DNA of 64,000 bases from Jeongeupia sp. USM3 (GTDB lineage: Bacteria; Pseudomonadota; Gammaproteobacteria; Burkholderiales; Chitinibacteraceae). Under the pieces are notes generated by a model, which saw nothing but the letters and a program-made list of their open reading frames with translations, ran no database searches and was not told the origin of the DNA. Both the position numbers and the translations under genes were made by a program. Below are positions 44,141 through 52,786 of this stretch, one piece after another; the stretch's first letter is position 1, and each line of letters begins with the position of its first letter. The stretch covers positions 372,001 through 436,000 of the forward strand of contig NZ_CP017668.1 of NCBI RefSeq assembly GCF_001808185.1, read 5' to 3'.

Positions 44141-44710
44141 ATGCCCCTGAATCTGCCCATCCTGCTGACCTGGTTGCGCGTTGCGCTGATTCCGGTTTTC
44201 GTCGGCCTGTTCTACCTGCCCGATGTGCTGGTCAGCATGCCAATGAAGAACATGATCGGCGCGACCATTTTCGCCGTCGCGGCGCTGACCGACTGGTTCG
44301 ACGGCTATCTGGCCCGGCGCTGGAACCAGACGTCGAGCTTCGGCGCCTTTCTCGATCCGGTCGCGGACAAGCTGATGGTTGCCGCGGCGCTGATCCTGCT
44401 GGTCGAAATCGGCCGTGCGCCGGCGTGGCTGGCGGTGATCATCATCGGCCGCGAAATCACCATCTCGGCCTTGCGCGAATGGATGGCCCAGCTCGGCAAG
44501 ACCAAGAGCGTCGCCGTTGCCTACATCGGCAAGCTCAAGACCGCCGCGCAGATGCTCGCGATCCTGTTCCTGCTCTGGAGCGGACCGCTGCTGCCGGGCG
44601 TGCCGACCGACCTGATCGGTGCGATCGCGCTGTACATCGCCGGCGTGCTGACCATCGTGTCGATGTTCTACTACCTGCGCGTCGCGGCCCAGCAGTTCCG
44701 TGAAGGCTGA
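44141..44710 (+). CDS. pgsA: CDP-diacylglycerol-glycerol-3-phosphate 3-phosphatidyltransferase
   Basis: PgsA makes phosphatidylglycerol-phosphate in the inner membrane. The 189-residue protein carries the full CDP-alcohol phosphotransferase motif with exact spacing: Asp54-Gly55, Ala58-Arg59, Gly68, Asp72 and Asp76. There are about five or six hydrophobic segments. The MFS gene starts 11 bases before its stop (GTG 44700). The 223-base gap upstream holds a TAGAAT that may be a -10 box, without a clear -35. Confidence 0.95.
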   Translation: MPLNLPILLTWLRVALIPVFVGLFYLPDVLVSMPMKNMIGATIFAVAALTDWFDGYLARRWNQTSSFGAFLDPVADKLMVAAALILLVEIGRAPAWLAVIIIGREITISALREWMAQLGKTKSVAVAYIGKLKTAAQMLAILFLLWSGPLLPGVPTDLIGAIALYIAGVLTIVSMFYYLRVAAQQFREG

Positions 44711-45878
44711 GCCGCCGGCTGGCGGTGTCGCCGTCATCGGCGGTTTCTACTTCTGCTACTTCGCCTTCAACGGGCTGTTCTCGCCGTACTGGGGGCTCTA
44801 TCTTGCTGCGCTGGCCTTGCCGGCGTGGCAGATCGGCATCCTGACCTCGCTGACCCAGGTCAACCGGATCTATGCGCCGGCGATCTGGGGCTGGCTGGCC
44901 GACCGCAGCGGTCGTCGTCGCACGATCCTGCGTCTGGCCGGCGTCGCCGGCCTGCTCGGCTTTCTGCCGCTGCTCGCCGTCGACACGTTCTGGCCGATGT
45001 TCATTGCCGTACTGTTCGCGAGCTTTTTCTGGAGTGCGGCGCTGCCGCTGGTCGAGTCGCTGGCGATCGCCAGGCTGTCCGGCGACAGCGGCCGCTATGC
45101 ACGGCTGCGGGTGTGGGGATCGATCGGTTTCATCGCGGCGTCGCTCGGCGCCGGCTACTGGATCGAAGCGAGCGGCGTACACGTGTTTTCGCTGGCCGTG
45201 GTCGGCACGATGGCCGGGCTGGCGGTGTACTGCTGGCGCCTGCCCGAGTCGCCGGCCCGGCCTGCGGCGAACGAGGGCGCTGCCGGCTTCGGCGCCATCC
45301 TGCGCCGGCGCGAAGTGTGGATCTTCTTTGCCGGCTGCTTCCTGATGTCGCTGGCGCACGGGCCGTATTACAGCTTTTACTCGATCCACCTGTCAGAACA
45401 CGGCGTCGGCCAGTCGACCATCGGCTGGCTATGGGCCGTCGGCGTGCTGGCCGAGGTCGGGCTGTTCATGGCCATGCCGTGGCTGAATGCGCGCCTGTCG
45501 CCGAAGACGCTGTTCGTCGGTGATTTTGCGATCGCGGCAGGGCGCTTTCTGCTGATTGCATTCGGCGCGCACAGTCTGCCCTTGCTGGTGATCGCCCAGC
45601 TTGGCCATGCGTTTACCTTCGCCTGCCATCATGCGGTGGCCATGGGCTATCTGCACCGGCATTTCGCCGGCGCCCATGCCGCGAAGGGGCAGGCACTGTA
45701 CATCGCCGCATCGTTCGGCATCGGCGGCAGTCTCGGCGGGGTCATTGCCGGCTTTCTGTGGCGCGATTTTTCCGGTGTCACCGTCTTCGCGCTGGCGGCG
45801 GCCGTGTCGGCGATCGGCGGCCTCGTGTGCCAGGCGGGGCTACCGGGCAAGACCATCAGCATGAACGTTGCAAGGTAA
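44700..45878 (+). CDS. MFS transporter (3-phenylpropionate/HcaT-like family)
   Basis: The 392-residue carrier has 12 predicted membrane helices. FNGLFSPYWGLYLAALALP near the start and WGWLADRSGRRRTILR (the loop 2-3 MFS signature) point to the HcaT / LacY-like MFS_1 group; RLRVWGSIGFIAASLGAG and HHAVAMGYLHRHF are family-typical. The substrate is unknown. GTG 44700 overlaps pgsA, so the two are probably translated together. Confidence 0.88.
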   Translation: MKAEPPAGGVAVIGGFYFCYFAFNGLFSPYWGLYLAALALPAWQIGILTSLTQVNRIYAPAIWGWLADRSGRRRTILRLAGVAGLLGFLPLLAVDTFWPMFIAVLFASFFWSAALPLVESLAIARLSGDSGRYARLRVWGSIGFIAASLGAGYWIEASGVHVFSLAVVGTMAGLAVYCWRLPESPARPAANEGAAGFGAILRRREVWIFFAGCFLMSLAHGPYYSFYSIHLSEHGVGQSTIGWLWAVGVLAEVGLFMAMPWLNARLSPKTLFVGDFAIAAGRFLLIAFGAHSLPLLVIAQLGHAFTFACHHAVAMGYLHRHFAGAHAAKGQALYIAASFGIGGSLGGVIAGFLWRDFSGVTVFALAAAVSAIGGLVCQAGLPGKTISMNVAR

Positions 45879-45974
45879 AATGACGGTTGTCGCCTGCGCC
45901 GAGTATTGCGACGATGTTCAGCCTATTCGCCTGCTAGCGTAAACGCAGGCCAGACCCCAAATCGGACAAGCACA

Positions 45975-46991
45975 ATGATTATCGTGATGCAGCACCATGC
46001 CAGCGACGCGGAGGTCGCGGCGGTGGTTGACGAAATTCGCAAGGCCGGCCTGCGGGAGCACGTCTCCCGCGGCTCCGAGCTGGTGATCATCGGTGCCATC
46101 GGCGACGAGGACCGGATCAACCCGGGCCATTTCGAAATCATGGCCGGCGTCGAACGCGTCAACCGCGTCACCAAGCAGTACAAGATCGTTTCGCGCGATT
46201 CGCATCCGCAGGGTTCGGTCATCAAGGTGCGCGGCATTCCGATCGGCGGCGAGCAGATCCAGGTGATCTCGGGGCCGTGCTCGATCGAAACGCAGGACCA
46301 GATGAACATCGCGGCCGATGCCGCCGCCGCCGCCGGCTGCCGAATGATGCGCGGCGGGGCGTTCAAGCCGCGCACCAGTCCCTACGCATTCCAGGGACTC
46401 GGCGTGCAGGGGCTCGAGTACTTCCAGCGCGCGGCAGAACGGCACAAGCTGCCGATCGTGACCGAGCTGATGGACGTGCGGATGCTCGACACCTTCATGG
46501 AATACGACGTCGACGTGATCCAGATCGGTGCGCGCAACATGCAGAACTTCGACCTGCTCAAGGAGGTCGGCCGCGTCAACAAGCCGATCATCCTCAAGCG
46601 CGGGCTGTCGGCAACAGTGACCGAGTGGCTGATGTCGGCCGAGTACATCGCCGCCGGCGGCAACCACAACATCATTTTCTGCGAACGCGGCATCCGCACC
46701 TTCGAGACCGCCTACCGCAACGTGCTCGACGTCACGGCGATTCCGATGCTCAAGCGCGAAACCCATCTGCCGGTGATCGTCGACCCGAGCCACGCCGGCG
46801 GCAAGGCATGGATGGTTCCGGCGCTGGCGCAGGCGGCAGTTGCGGCCGGCGCCGACGGGCTGCTGATCGAAATGCACCCGAACCCGTGCGATGCGTGGTG
46901 TGACGCCGACCAGGCGCTGACGCCCGACGAACTCAAGGCACTGATGGTGACGCTTGGCGCGATCGCCAAGGCCGTCGGCCGTACGATTTGA
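45975..46991 (+). CDS. aroF: 3-deoxy-7-phosphoheptulonate (DAHP) synthase, type I-beta
   Basis: The enzyme joins phosphoenolpyruvate and erythrose-4-phosphate, the first step of aromatic amino acid synthesis. Of 338 residues, about 1-80 form a ferredoxin-like regulatory domain (MIIVMQHHASDAEVAAVVDEI), as in the Thermotoga-type AroF. The barrel follows: GPCSIET, RGGAFKPRTSPYAFQG, QIGARNMQNF, LKRGLSAT, ERGIRTFE and VDPSHAGG. Feedback control by Tyr or Phe through the N-terminal domain is likely. tyrA lies 0.8 kb downstream. Confidence 0.94.
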   Translation: MIIVMQHHASDAEVAAVVDEIRKAGLREHVSRGSELVIIGAIGDEDRINPGHFEIMAGVERVNRVTKQYKIVSRDSHPQGSVIKVRGIPIGGEQIQVISGPCSIETQDQMNIAADAAAAAGCRMMRGGAFKPRTSPYAFQGLGVQGLEYFQRAAERHKLPIVTELMDVRMLDTFMEYDVDVIQIGARNMQNFDLLKEVGRVNKPIILKRGLSATVTEWLMSAEYIAAGGNHNIIFCERGIRTFETAYRNVLDVTAIPMLKRETHLPVIVDPSHAGGKAWMVPALAQAAVAAGADGLLIEMHPNPCDAWCDADQALTPDELKALMVTLGAIAKAVGRTI

Positions 46992-47008
46992 ACGCAAGGA
47001 GAACAGAC

Positions 47009-47692
47009 ATGAAGAAATCGATACTTCGCAGCGGCCTGATGGTCGGCACGCTGGCACTGGCAATGATGTCCGGCGCGCAGGCGCGTTCGATGCTCGACGG
47101 CGACTATCGCGTCGAGCGGCTGGTGTACGACGGCAGCGTCCAGCGCTTCGGCGACGACGGCAAGCTGACGGTGAAGATCGACGGCGCGCGCATCAGCGGT
47201 TTTTCAGGCTGCAACCGTTTCACCGGGCAGATCGAGTACGGCGTCAAGCCGCTCAAGGTCGGCCCGCTGGCGTCGACGATGATGGCGTGCATCCAGAACG
47301 AAACCGCAACGTACGAACATGCGATGCATCAGGTGCTCAATGGTGCCAAGTCGTTCTCGCTGGCGGAAGGCAAGCTGATCTTCAGCAACGACGCGGGCAA
47401 CCTGATCTCGCTGGTGCGCGCCGATGCCGCTGCCCCGGCCGGTGTCGAACGCGTGCTGGAAATCTCGCCCGAGCGCAAGACCTGCTCCGGTGTCGGCAAG
47501 ATGGAGTGCCTGCAGGTGCGCGAGCCGGGCGCCAAGGACTGGCAGCTGATGTACTTCGGCATCGAGGGTTTCGAGCCGCAACCGGGCGTCGGCTATACCG
47601 TCAAGGTCCGCGAGGAGCGTGTCGAAAACCCGCCTGCGGATGCGCCGAACCGCAAGCTGATCCTGATCGAAACGCTGGAAACGCGTCGCTGA
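47009..47692 (+). CDS. META and DUF4377 domain secreted protein
   Basis: The 227-residue protein has a signal peptide (MKKSILRSGLMVGTLALAMMSGAQA). A META domain follows (ISGFSGCNRFTGQIEYG, then GPLASTMMACIQNETATYEHAM), and the C-terminal part (VLEISPERKTCSGVGKMECLQVRE, WQLMYFGIEGFEPQPG) is a DUF4377 domain. META proteins such as HslJ are linked to heat and novobiocin tolerance; the role here is unknown. AAGGAGAA precedes the ATG. It sits between aroF and tyrA, with no obvious link to them. Confidence 0.88.
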   Translation: MKKSILRSGLMVGTLALAMMSGAQARSMLDGDYRVERLVYDGSVQRFGDDGKLTVKIDGARISGFSGCNRFTGQIEYGVKPLKVGPLASTMMACIQNETATYEHAMHQVLNGAKSFSLAEGKLIFSNDAGNLISLVRADAAAPAGVERVLEISPERKTCSGVGKMECLQVREPGAKDWQLMYFGIEGFEPQPGVGYTVKVREERVENPPADAPNRKLILIETLETRR

Positions 47693-47752
47693 TCGCGCAA
47701 TGCCGTTAAAATGGCCGGCGCTGCTTCCGGGGCCGACCCGGGAGTGACGCCG

Positions 47753-47833
47753 ATGAATGCCTCGCCGCTGCCTTCCGGGTGGCGGCATTTCCGTTTCCAA
47801 TGCCCGCCGGCTGGCGGAGCGATGACCCGATGA
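47753..47833 (+). CDS. Possible 26-codon upstream ORF of tyrA
   Basis: A GGGAG site 8 bases ahead of an ATG opens a 26-codon frame (MNASPLPSGWRHFRFQC onward) whose TGA overlaps the tyrA ATG as ATGA. It includes one Trp and two Phe but no Tyr. It could couple translation to tyrA or be chance; I know of no matching leader peptide. Confidence 0.3.
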   Translation: MNASPLPSGWRHFRFQCPPAGGAMTR

Positions 47834-48705
47834 CTCCTGTTCGCAAACTGGTTCTGCTCGGCACCGGCCTGATCGGTGGTTCGTTCGCGCTGGCGCTCAA
47901 GCGGGCCCGACTGGTCCGGCACGTGGTCGGCGTCGGGCGCAATGCGGCCAACCTGTCGCGCGCACTCGACCTCAACGTCATCGACAGCGCCTCGCACGTC
48001 GCGGCCGAAGCGGTCGACGGTGCCGACCTGGTGCTGCTGGCGACGCCGGTCGGGCAGATGGGGCGGCTGATGGCCGAGATCGCGCCGGTACTGGCCGACG
48101 ACTGCATCGTCACCGACGGCGGCTCGACCAAGCAGGACGTTGCCGCGCTGTATCGCGAGCACCTTGCCGGACAGCTGTCGCATTGCGTGCCCGGCCATCC
48201 GATTGCCGGCTCCGAGTTGTCTGGCGCCGCCGCGGCGCAGTACGGGCTGTTCGAGGGGCGCCGCGTCGTGCTGACGCCGTTGCCGGAAACCGCCGCCGAT
48301 GCGGTTGCGCGCACCCGCGCCCTGTGGGAAGCGTGCGGCGCCGAAGTGTTCGAGATGACGCCGGCCGAGCACGACGGCATCTTTGCGGCGGTCAGCCACG
48401 TGCCGCACCTGCTGTCGTTCGCATACATGAACGCGCTGCTCGACAAACCCGACGTCGCCGCCTGCCTCGATTTCGCCGCGACCGGATTTCGCGACTTCAC
48501 GCGCATCGCCGGCTCGCACCCGGACATGTGGGGCGATATCGCCATGGCCAACCGCAGTGCGGTGCTGGCCGACCTGCGTGCCAATACCGAGGCATTGAAC
48601 CGGCTGACCGCGCTGATCGAGGCTGGTGACGCCGATGCGCTGAAATCCTATATCGACCGTGCCAGCAAGGCGCGGGCCGAGTGGGGCGGGCGTGCCCGAA
48701 AATGA
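47830..48705 (+). CDS. tyrA: Prephenate dehydrogenase
   Basis: The 291-residue NAD(P)-dependent enzyme converts prephenate to 4-hydroxyphenylpyruvate on the way to tyrosine. Rossmann motif GTGLIGGS (11-18), DGGSTKQDVA, CVPGHPIAGSELSG (catalytic His) and the helical C-terminal domain with VSHVPHLLSFAYMNAL are all in place. There is no chorismate mutase domain. ATG 47830 overlaps a short upstream reading frame; the frame is also open to 47779. Confidence 0.94.
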   Translation: MTPVRKLVLLGTGLIGGSFALALKRARLVRHVVGVGRNAANLSRALDLNVIDSASHVAAEAVDGADLVLLATPVGQMGRLMAEIAPVLADDCIVTDGGSTKQDVAALYREHLAGQLSHCVPGHPIAGSELSGAAAAQYGLFEGRRVVLTPLPETAADAVARTRALWEACGAEVFEMTPAEHDGIFAAVSHVPHLLSFAYMNALLDKPDVAACLDFAATGFRDFTRIAGSHPDMWGDIAMANRSAVLADLRANTEALNRLTALIEAGDADALKSYIDRASKARAEWGGRARK

Positions 48706-48749
48706 CCGTCCCGGCGCGACGGTTTCGCGCCGACACTCAGGAGAGACGC

Positions 48750-49763
48750 ATGAGTTATGTACCGGATACCGCGCGCTACGACGGCCGCATGCCTTATCGC
48801 CGTTGCGGCCGCAGCGGCCTGATGTTGCCGGCGGTTTCGCTGGGGATGTGGCACAACTTCGGCGGCAACAAGGCGTTCGACAACAGCAAGGCGATGATCC
48901 ACAAGGCGTTCGACCTCGGGATTACCCATTTCGACCTTGCCAACAACTACGGCCCGCTCCCTGGCTCCGCCGAGGAAACCTTCGGTCGTGTTCTTGCCGA
49001 TGGCCTGCGCACGCACCGCGACGAACTGATCGTCTCGACCAAGGCCGGCTGGCAGATGTGGGACGGCCCGTACGGCGATCTCGGTAGCCGCAAATACCTG
49101 ATCGCCAGTCTCGACCAGAGCCTCAGGCGCATGGGGCTCGATTATGTCGACGTGTTCTACTCGCACCGCCCCGACCCCGATACGCCGCTCGAGGAGACGA
49201 TGGGCGCGCTCGACGCGATCGTCCGCCAGGGCAAGGCGCTCTACGTCGGCATCTCGTCGTACTCGGCCGAACAGACGCGCGATGCGGCGCGCATCCTCAA
49301 GCAGCTCGGCACCCCGTGCCTGATCCACCAGCCGTCGTACTCGATGTTCGACCGCTGGATCGAGCGCCCGGCCGACGGTGCGAATGCCGAAGCACTGACG
49401 ACGGTGCTCGCCGATGAAGGGATCGGTTCGATCGCCTTCTGCCCGCTGGCGCAAGGGGTGTTGACGAGTCGCTACCTCGGCGGCATTCCGGCCGATTCGC
49501 GCGCCGCGGCCGCCGACAACCCTTTCCTGACGGCCGACAAGGTCGAGGCGCGCTTGGCACAGGTGAGGGCGTTGAACGACATCGCCGTCGAGCGCGGACA
49601 GAGCCTGGCGCAGATGGCGCTGGCATGGGCGCTGCAGACGGTGACTTCGGTCATCATCGGTGCCAGCCGCGTCGAGCAGATCGTCGAGAACGTTGGTGCC
49701 GTCGAGCGGCTCGACTTCAGCGCCGACGAACTGGCGCGCATCGAAGCCATCCTCAAGGATTGA
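48750..49763 (+). CDS. Aldo/keto reductase, YghZ/GAP-reductase type
   Basis: The 337-residue NADPH-dependent barrel enzyme matches the YghZ (L-glyceraldehyde-3-phosphate reductase) group: MPYRRCGRSGLMLPAVSLGMWHNFG, the catalytic Asp/Tyr in FDLANNYGP, Lys in VSTKAGWQMWDGPYG, His in YSHRPDPDTPLEETM, and the cofactor region VIIGASRVEQI. Such enzymes reduce methylglyoxal and related aldehydes; the true substrate is unproven. CAGGAGAG precedes the ATG. It starts 44 bases after tyrA. Confidence 0.92.
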   Translation: MSYVPDTARYDGRMPYRRCGRSGLMLPAVSLGMWHNFGGNKAFDNSKAMIHKAFDLGITHFDLANNYGPLPGSAEETFGRVLADGLRTHRDELIVSTKAGWQMWDGPYGDLGSRKYLIASLDQSLRRMGLDYVDVFYSHRPDPDTPLEETMGALDAIVRQGKALYVGISSYSAEQTRDAARILKQLGTPCLIHQPSYSMFDRWIERPADGANAEALTTVLADEGIGSIAFCPLAQGVLTSRYLGGIPADSRAAAADNPFLTADKVEARLAQVRALNDIAVERGQSLAQMALAWALQTVTSVIIGASRVEQIVENVGAVERLDFSADELARIEAILKD

Positions 49764-49821
49764 GTGTCGTATTGTTCATGCGCCGGCGGCCAAGGCCGCC
49801 GGTTTTTCATTGGAGTTGAGT

Positions 49822-50487
49822 ATGTCGCTTGTTCCCGTCATCACCATCGACGGTCCGTCTGCGTCGGGGAAGGGCACGGTCGCGCAGCGCGTTGCGGCTG
49901 CGCTGGGGTTTCACTACCTCGATTCGGGCGCGCTGTACCGGCTGACCGCATTGGCGGCCGAGCGCCGCGACTTGCGCTGGCGCGACGAGGTCGACGTCGC
50001 CCGGCTGGCTGGCGAACTCGATGTCGAGTTCGACGGCGCGGCGATCCTGCTCGATGGTGAAAATGTCACCGAGGCCATCCGCGGCGAATCGGTCGGCATC
50101 GGCGCCTCTATCGTCGCGGCGCTGCCCGCGGTGCGGACGGCGCTGCTGGCGCGCCAGCATGCGTTTGCCCGGGCGCCGGGGCTGGTCGCCGACGGCCGGG
50201 ACATGGGTTCGGTCGTGTTTCCCGACGCGCGGCTGAAAGTATTCCTGACCGCATCGGCGCAGGCGCGGGCCGAGCGGCGCTGCAAGCAGTTGCGCGAGCG
50301 TGGCGAGCCGGCCGATCTGGCCGCGATCGCCGCCGATCTCGAGTCGCGCGACGCCCGCGATCGCGCCCGTGCGGTGGCGCCACTGCAGCAATGGCCCGAT
50401 GCGCTGCTGCTCGATACGACCGGAATGGGTATCGACGAGGCGGTCGATCAGGTCTGCCGTTGGTGGGAAAGTTTGCTAAACGCTTGA
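49822..50487 (+). CDS. cmk: Cytidylate kinase
   Basis: The 221-residue kinase phosphorylates CMP and dCMP. The P-loop GPSASGKGT spans 11-19; DSGALYRLTALAA, GRDMGSVVFPDARLKVFLTASAQARAERR and the lid with DLESRDARDRARAVAPL follow. The cmk-rpsA-ihfB order is conserved across many proteobacteria. TTGGAG lies ahead of the ATG. The rpsA promoter overlaps its last codons. Confidence 0.95.
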   Translation: MSLVPVITIDGPSASGKGTVAQRVAAALGFHYLDSGALYRLTALAAERRDLRWRDEVDVARLAGELDVEFDGAAILLDGENVTEAIRGESVGIGASIVAALPAVRTALLARQHAFARAPGLVADGRDMGSVVFPDARLKVFLTASAQARAERRCKQLRERGEPADLAAIAADLESRDARDRARAVAPLQQWPDALLLDTTGMGIDEAVDQVCRWWESLLNA

Positions 50488-50512
50488 AGTAAAAAAGAGA
50501 ATTCAATAAAAT
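50484..50512 (+). promoter_or_regulatory. rpsA promoter
   Basis: TTGAAG (50484-50489) and TAAAAT (50507-50512) are 17 bases apart, in an AT-rich patch that stands out from the GC-rich surroundings. The -35 overlaps the cmk stop codon. Confidence 0.65.
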
Positions 50513-50523
50513 CACGGCTGTGA

Positions 50524-50548
50524 CCGGTTGCGGCGTTGCCGTAACCGG
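50524..50548 (+). promoter_or_regulatory. Leader hairpin 1 of rpsA
   Basis: CCGGTTGCGGC pairs with GCCGTAACCGG over 11 positions (one G-U) around a 3-base loop, just downstream of the rpsA promoter. It could serve S1 autoregulation, as leader structures do in E. coli, or act as a transcript stabiliser. Confidence 0.5.
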
Positions 50549-50620
50549 CGCCGTCGTATTTTTGAAGCAAGGGATCGGCGCTGCGCAAGGCGGTGCCGAT
50601 GAAGTTCAACTTACCCCCCG

Positions 50621-50640
50621 CTCCCTGCGTCAGTAGGGAG
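50621..50640 (+). promoter_or_regulatory. Leader hairpin 2 of rpsA
   Basis: CTCCCT pairs with AGGGAG around an 8-base loop. The purine-rich arm is the best Shine-Dalgarno-like sequence near rpsA, but it is 18 bases from the ATG, which leaves only GGAA at 50645-50648 at normal spacing. Confidence 0.45.
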
Positions 50641-50658
50641 GTTTGGAACATTTTCTCA

Positions 50659-52359
50659 ATGACTACTGAAACTGCTTTTGGCTCGATGGAGAGCTTTGCC
50701 GCCCTGTTTGAAGAAAGCCTTCAAAATCAGGAAATGCGCTCTGGTGAAGTCATCACCGCCGAAGTTGTCGCGATCGACCACAACTTCGTCACCGTCAATG
50801 CCGGCCTCAAGTCGGAATCGCTGATTCCGGTTGAAGAATTCAAGAGCGACGCAGGCGAACTCGACGTCAAGATCGGCGATTTCGTTACCGTCGCGATCGA
50901 CAGCATCGAAAACGGCTACGGCGAAACCAAGCTCTCGCGCGAAAAGGCCAAGCGCCTGGCTGCGTGGATCGAGCTGGAAGACACCCTCGAGAAGGGTCTG
51001 GTCATGACCGGCGTCATCTCGGGCAAGGTCAAGGGCGGCCTGACCGTGATGGTCAACGGCCTGCGCGCCTTCCTGCCGGGTTCGCTCGTCGACATCCGTC
51101 CGGTCAAGGACACCACCCCGTACGAAGGCAAGCAGATCGAGTTCAAGGTCATCAAGCTCGATCGCAAGCGCAACAACGTCGTGGTTTCGCGTCGTGCCGT
51201 ACTGGAAGAGTCGCTGGGTGAAGAGCGCCAGAAGCTCATGGAAACCCTGCGCGAAGGCGCGGTCATCAAGGGTATCGTCAAGAACATCACCGACTACGGC
51301 GCATTCGTCGACCTCGGCGGTATCGACGGCCTGCTGCACATCACCGACCTGGCCTGGCGTCGTGTCAAGCACCCGTCGGAAGTGCTGGCTGTCGGCGACG
51401 AAATCGAAGCCAAGGTCCTCAAGTTCGACCAGGAAAAGAATCGCGTCTCGCTCGGCCTCAAGCAGCTCGGCGAAGATCCGTGGGTTGGCCTGTCGCGCCG
51501 CTACCCGTCGGGCACCCGCCTGTTCGGCAAGGTCACCAACCTGACCGACTACGGTGCATTCGTTGAAATCGAACAGGGCATCGAAGGTCTGGTGCACGTG
51601 TCCGAAATGGACTGGACCAACAAGAACGTCCATCCGTCGAAGGTTGTTTCGCTGGGCGACGAAGTCGAAGTCATGATCCTCGACATCGACGAAGAAAAGC
51701 GCCGCATCTCGCTGGGCATGAAGCAGTGCATGGCCAACCCGTGGGACGAGTTCGGCCAGAACTTCAAGAAGGGCGACAAGCTGCAGGGCGCGATCAAGTC
51801 GATCACCGACTTCGGCGTGTTCGTCGGCCTGCCGGGCGGCATCGACGGCCTGGTCCACCTGTCGGACCTGTCGTGGCACGCAACCGGCGAAGAAGCCGTT
51901 CGCAACTTCAAGAAGGGCGACGAAGTCGAAGCCGTGGTCCTGTCGATCGACATCGACAAGGAGCGCATCAGCCTCGGCATCAAGCAGCTCGAAGGCGATC
52001 CGTTCAACAACTACGTGTCGACCAGCGACAAGGGCACCATCGTCCGCGGCACCGTCAAGTCGCTTGACGCCAAGGGCGCTGTCATCGGCCTGACCGACGA
52101 AGTTGAAGGCTACCTGCGCGCTACCGAAGTGTCGCGTGACCGCGTCGAAGACATCCGCACCGTCCTGAAGGAAGGTGATGAAGTCGAAGCCATGATCATC
52201 AACGTTGATCGCAAGAACCGTTCGATCAACCTGTCGATCAAGTCGAAGGACATGGGCGAAGAAAAGGCTGCAATGAGCCAGCTCTCCGCCGATGCATCGG
52301 CCGGTACGACCAACCTCGGCGCGCTGCTGAAGGCCAAGCTGTCCGGCTCGCAAGAGTAA
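50659..52359 (+). CDS. rpsA: 30S ribosomal protein S1
   Basis: The 566-residue protein has six S1 (OB-fold) repeats, the proteobacterial layout; repeats begin near GEVITAEVVAIDHNF, VMTGVISGKVKGG, VIKGIVKNITDYGAF, RLFGKVTNLTDYGAF, KLQGAIKSITDFGVF and IVRGTVKSLDAKGAV. S1 helps the 30S subunit bind and unfold mRNA. ATG 50659 (MTTETAFGSMESFAALFEESL) matches relatives; the frame is open to 50593. The codon use is strongly biased, as expected for high expression. Confidence 0.97.
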   Translation: MTTETAFGSMESFAALFEESLQNQEMRSGEVITAEVVAIDHNFVTVNAGLKSESLIPVEEFKSDAGELDVKIGDFVTVAIDSIENGYGETKLSREKAKRLAAWIELEDTLEKGLVMTGVISGKVKGGLTVMVNGLRAFLPGSLVDIRPVKDTTPYEGKQIEFKVIKLDRKRNNVVVSRRAVLEESLGEERQKLMETLREGAVIKGIVKNITDYGAFVDLGGIDGLLHITDLAWRRVKHPSEVLAVGDEIEAKVLKFDQEKNRVSLGLKQLGEDPWVGLSRRYPSGTRLFGKVTNLTDYGAFVEIEQGIEGLVHVSEMDWTNKNVHPSKVVSLGDEVEVMILDIDEEKRRISLGMKQCMANPWDEFGQNFKKGDKLQGAIKSITDFGVFVGLPGGIDGLVHLSDLSWHATGEEAVRNFKKGDEVEAVVLSIDIDKERISLGIKQLEGDPFNNYVSTSDKGTIVRGTVKSLDAKGAVIGLTDEVEGYLRATEVSRDRVEDIRTVLKEGDEVEAMIINVDRKNRSINLSIKSKDMGEEKAAMSQLSADASAGTTNLGALLKAKLSGSQE

Positions 52360-52375
52360 GGAGGCTTGAGGCGGC

Positions 52376-52660
52376 ATGACCAAGTCCGAACTCATCGCAA
52401 AGCTCGCCGAGCGCTATCCGCAGCTTGTTGCGAAGGATGCTGAGTTGGCCGTCAAGACCATTCTCGATGCCATGGCCAAGAGCCTTGCCCAAGGCCAGCG
52501 CATCGAGATCCGTGGCTTCGGCAGCTTCGACCTCAACTACCGACCGCCGCGCGTGGGGCGCAATCCGAAATCCGGCAGCAAAGTTGAGGTGCCGGAAAAG
52601 TTCGTTCCCCACTTCAAGGCCGGCAAGGAATTGCGTGAGCGCGTTGACGAGCTGATGTAA
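52376..52660 (+). CDS. ihfB: Integration host factor subunit beta
   Basis: The 94-residue HU-fold DNA-bending protein begins MTKSELIAKLAERYP, has the beta-arm GFGSFDLNYRPPRVGRNPKSG with the Pro that inserts into DNA, and ends KAGKELRERVDEL. It follows rpsA by 16 bases with GGAGG in the gap and ends at a strong terminator. Confidence 0.97.
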   Translation: MTKSELIAKLAERYPQLVAKDAELAVKTILDAMAKSLAQGQRIEIRGFGSFDLNYRPPRVGRNPKSGSKVEVPEKFVPHFKAGKELRERVDELM

Positions 52661-52680
52661 TCCTGTCGCTTGCGGCAATG

Positions 52681-52712
52681 ATGACGACACCCCCGGGTGT
52701 CGTCATTTTTTT
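52681..52712 (+). terminator. Intrinsic terminator of rpsA-ihfB
   Basis: ATGACGACACCC pairs with GGGTGTCGTCAT (11 base pairs around a 4-base loop in practice) and is followed by seven T. Confidence 0.92.
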
Positions 52713-52786
52713 GCATGTCGCCCGCTGCGCTGGCATGGGTGTAATCGGCTACAATGCGAGGTCGAATCATTGTTGCGGACGTGCGG

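Noticed and set aside
43042..44703. 553-codon plus-strand frame across DUF1415, DUF4442 and pgsA
   Set aside because: Crosses a divergent promoter region and three genes supported by motifs; no recognisable domain.
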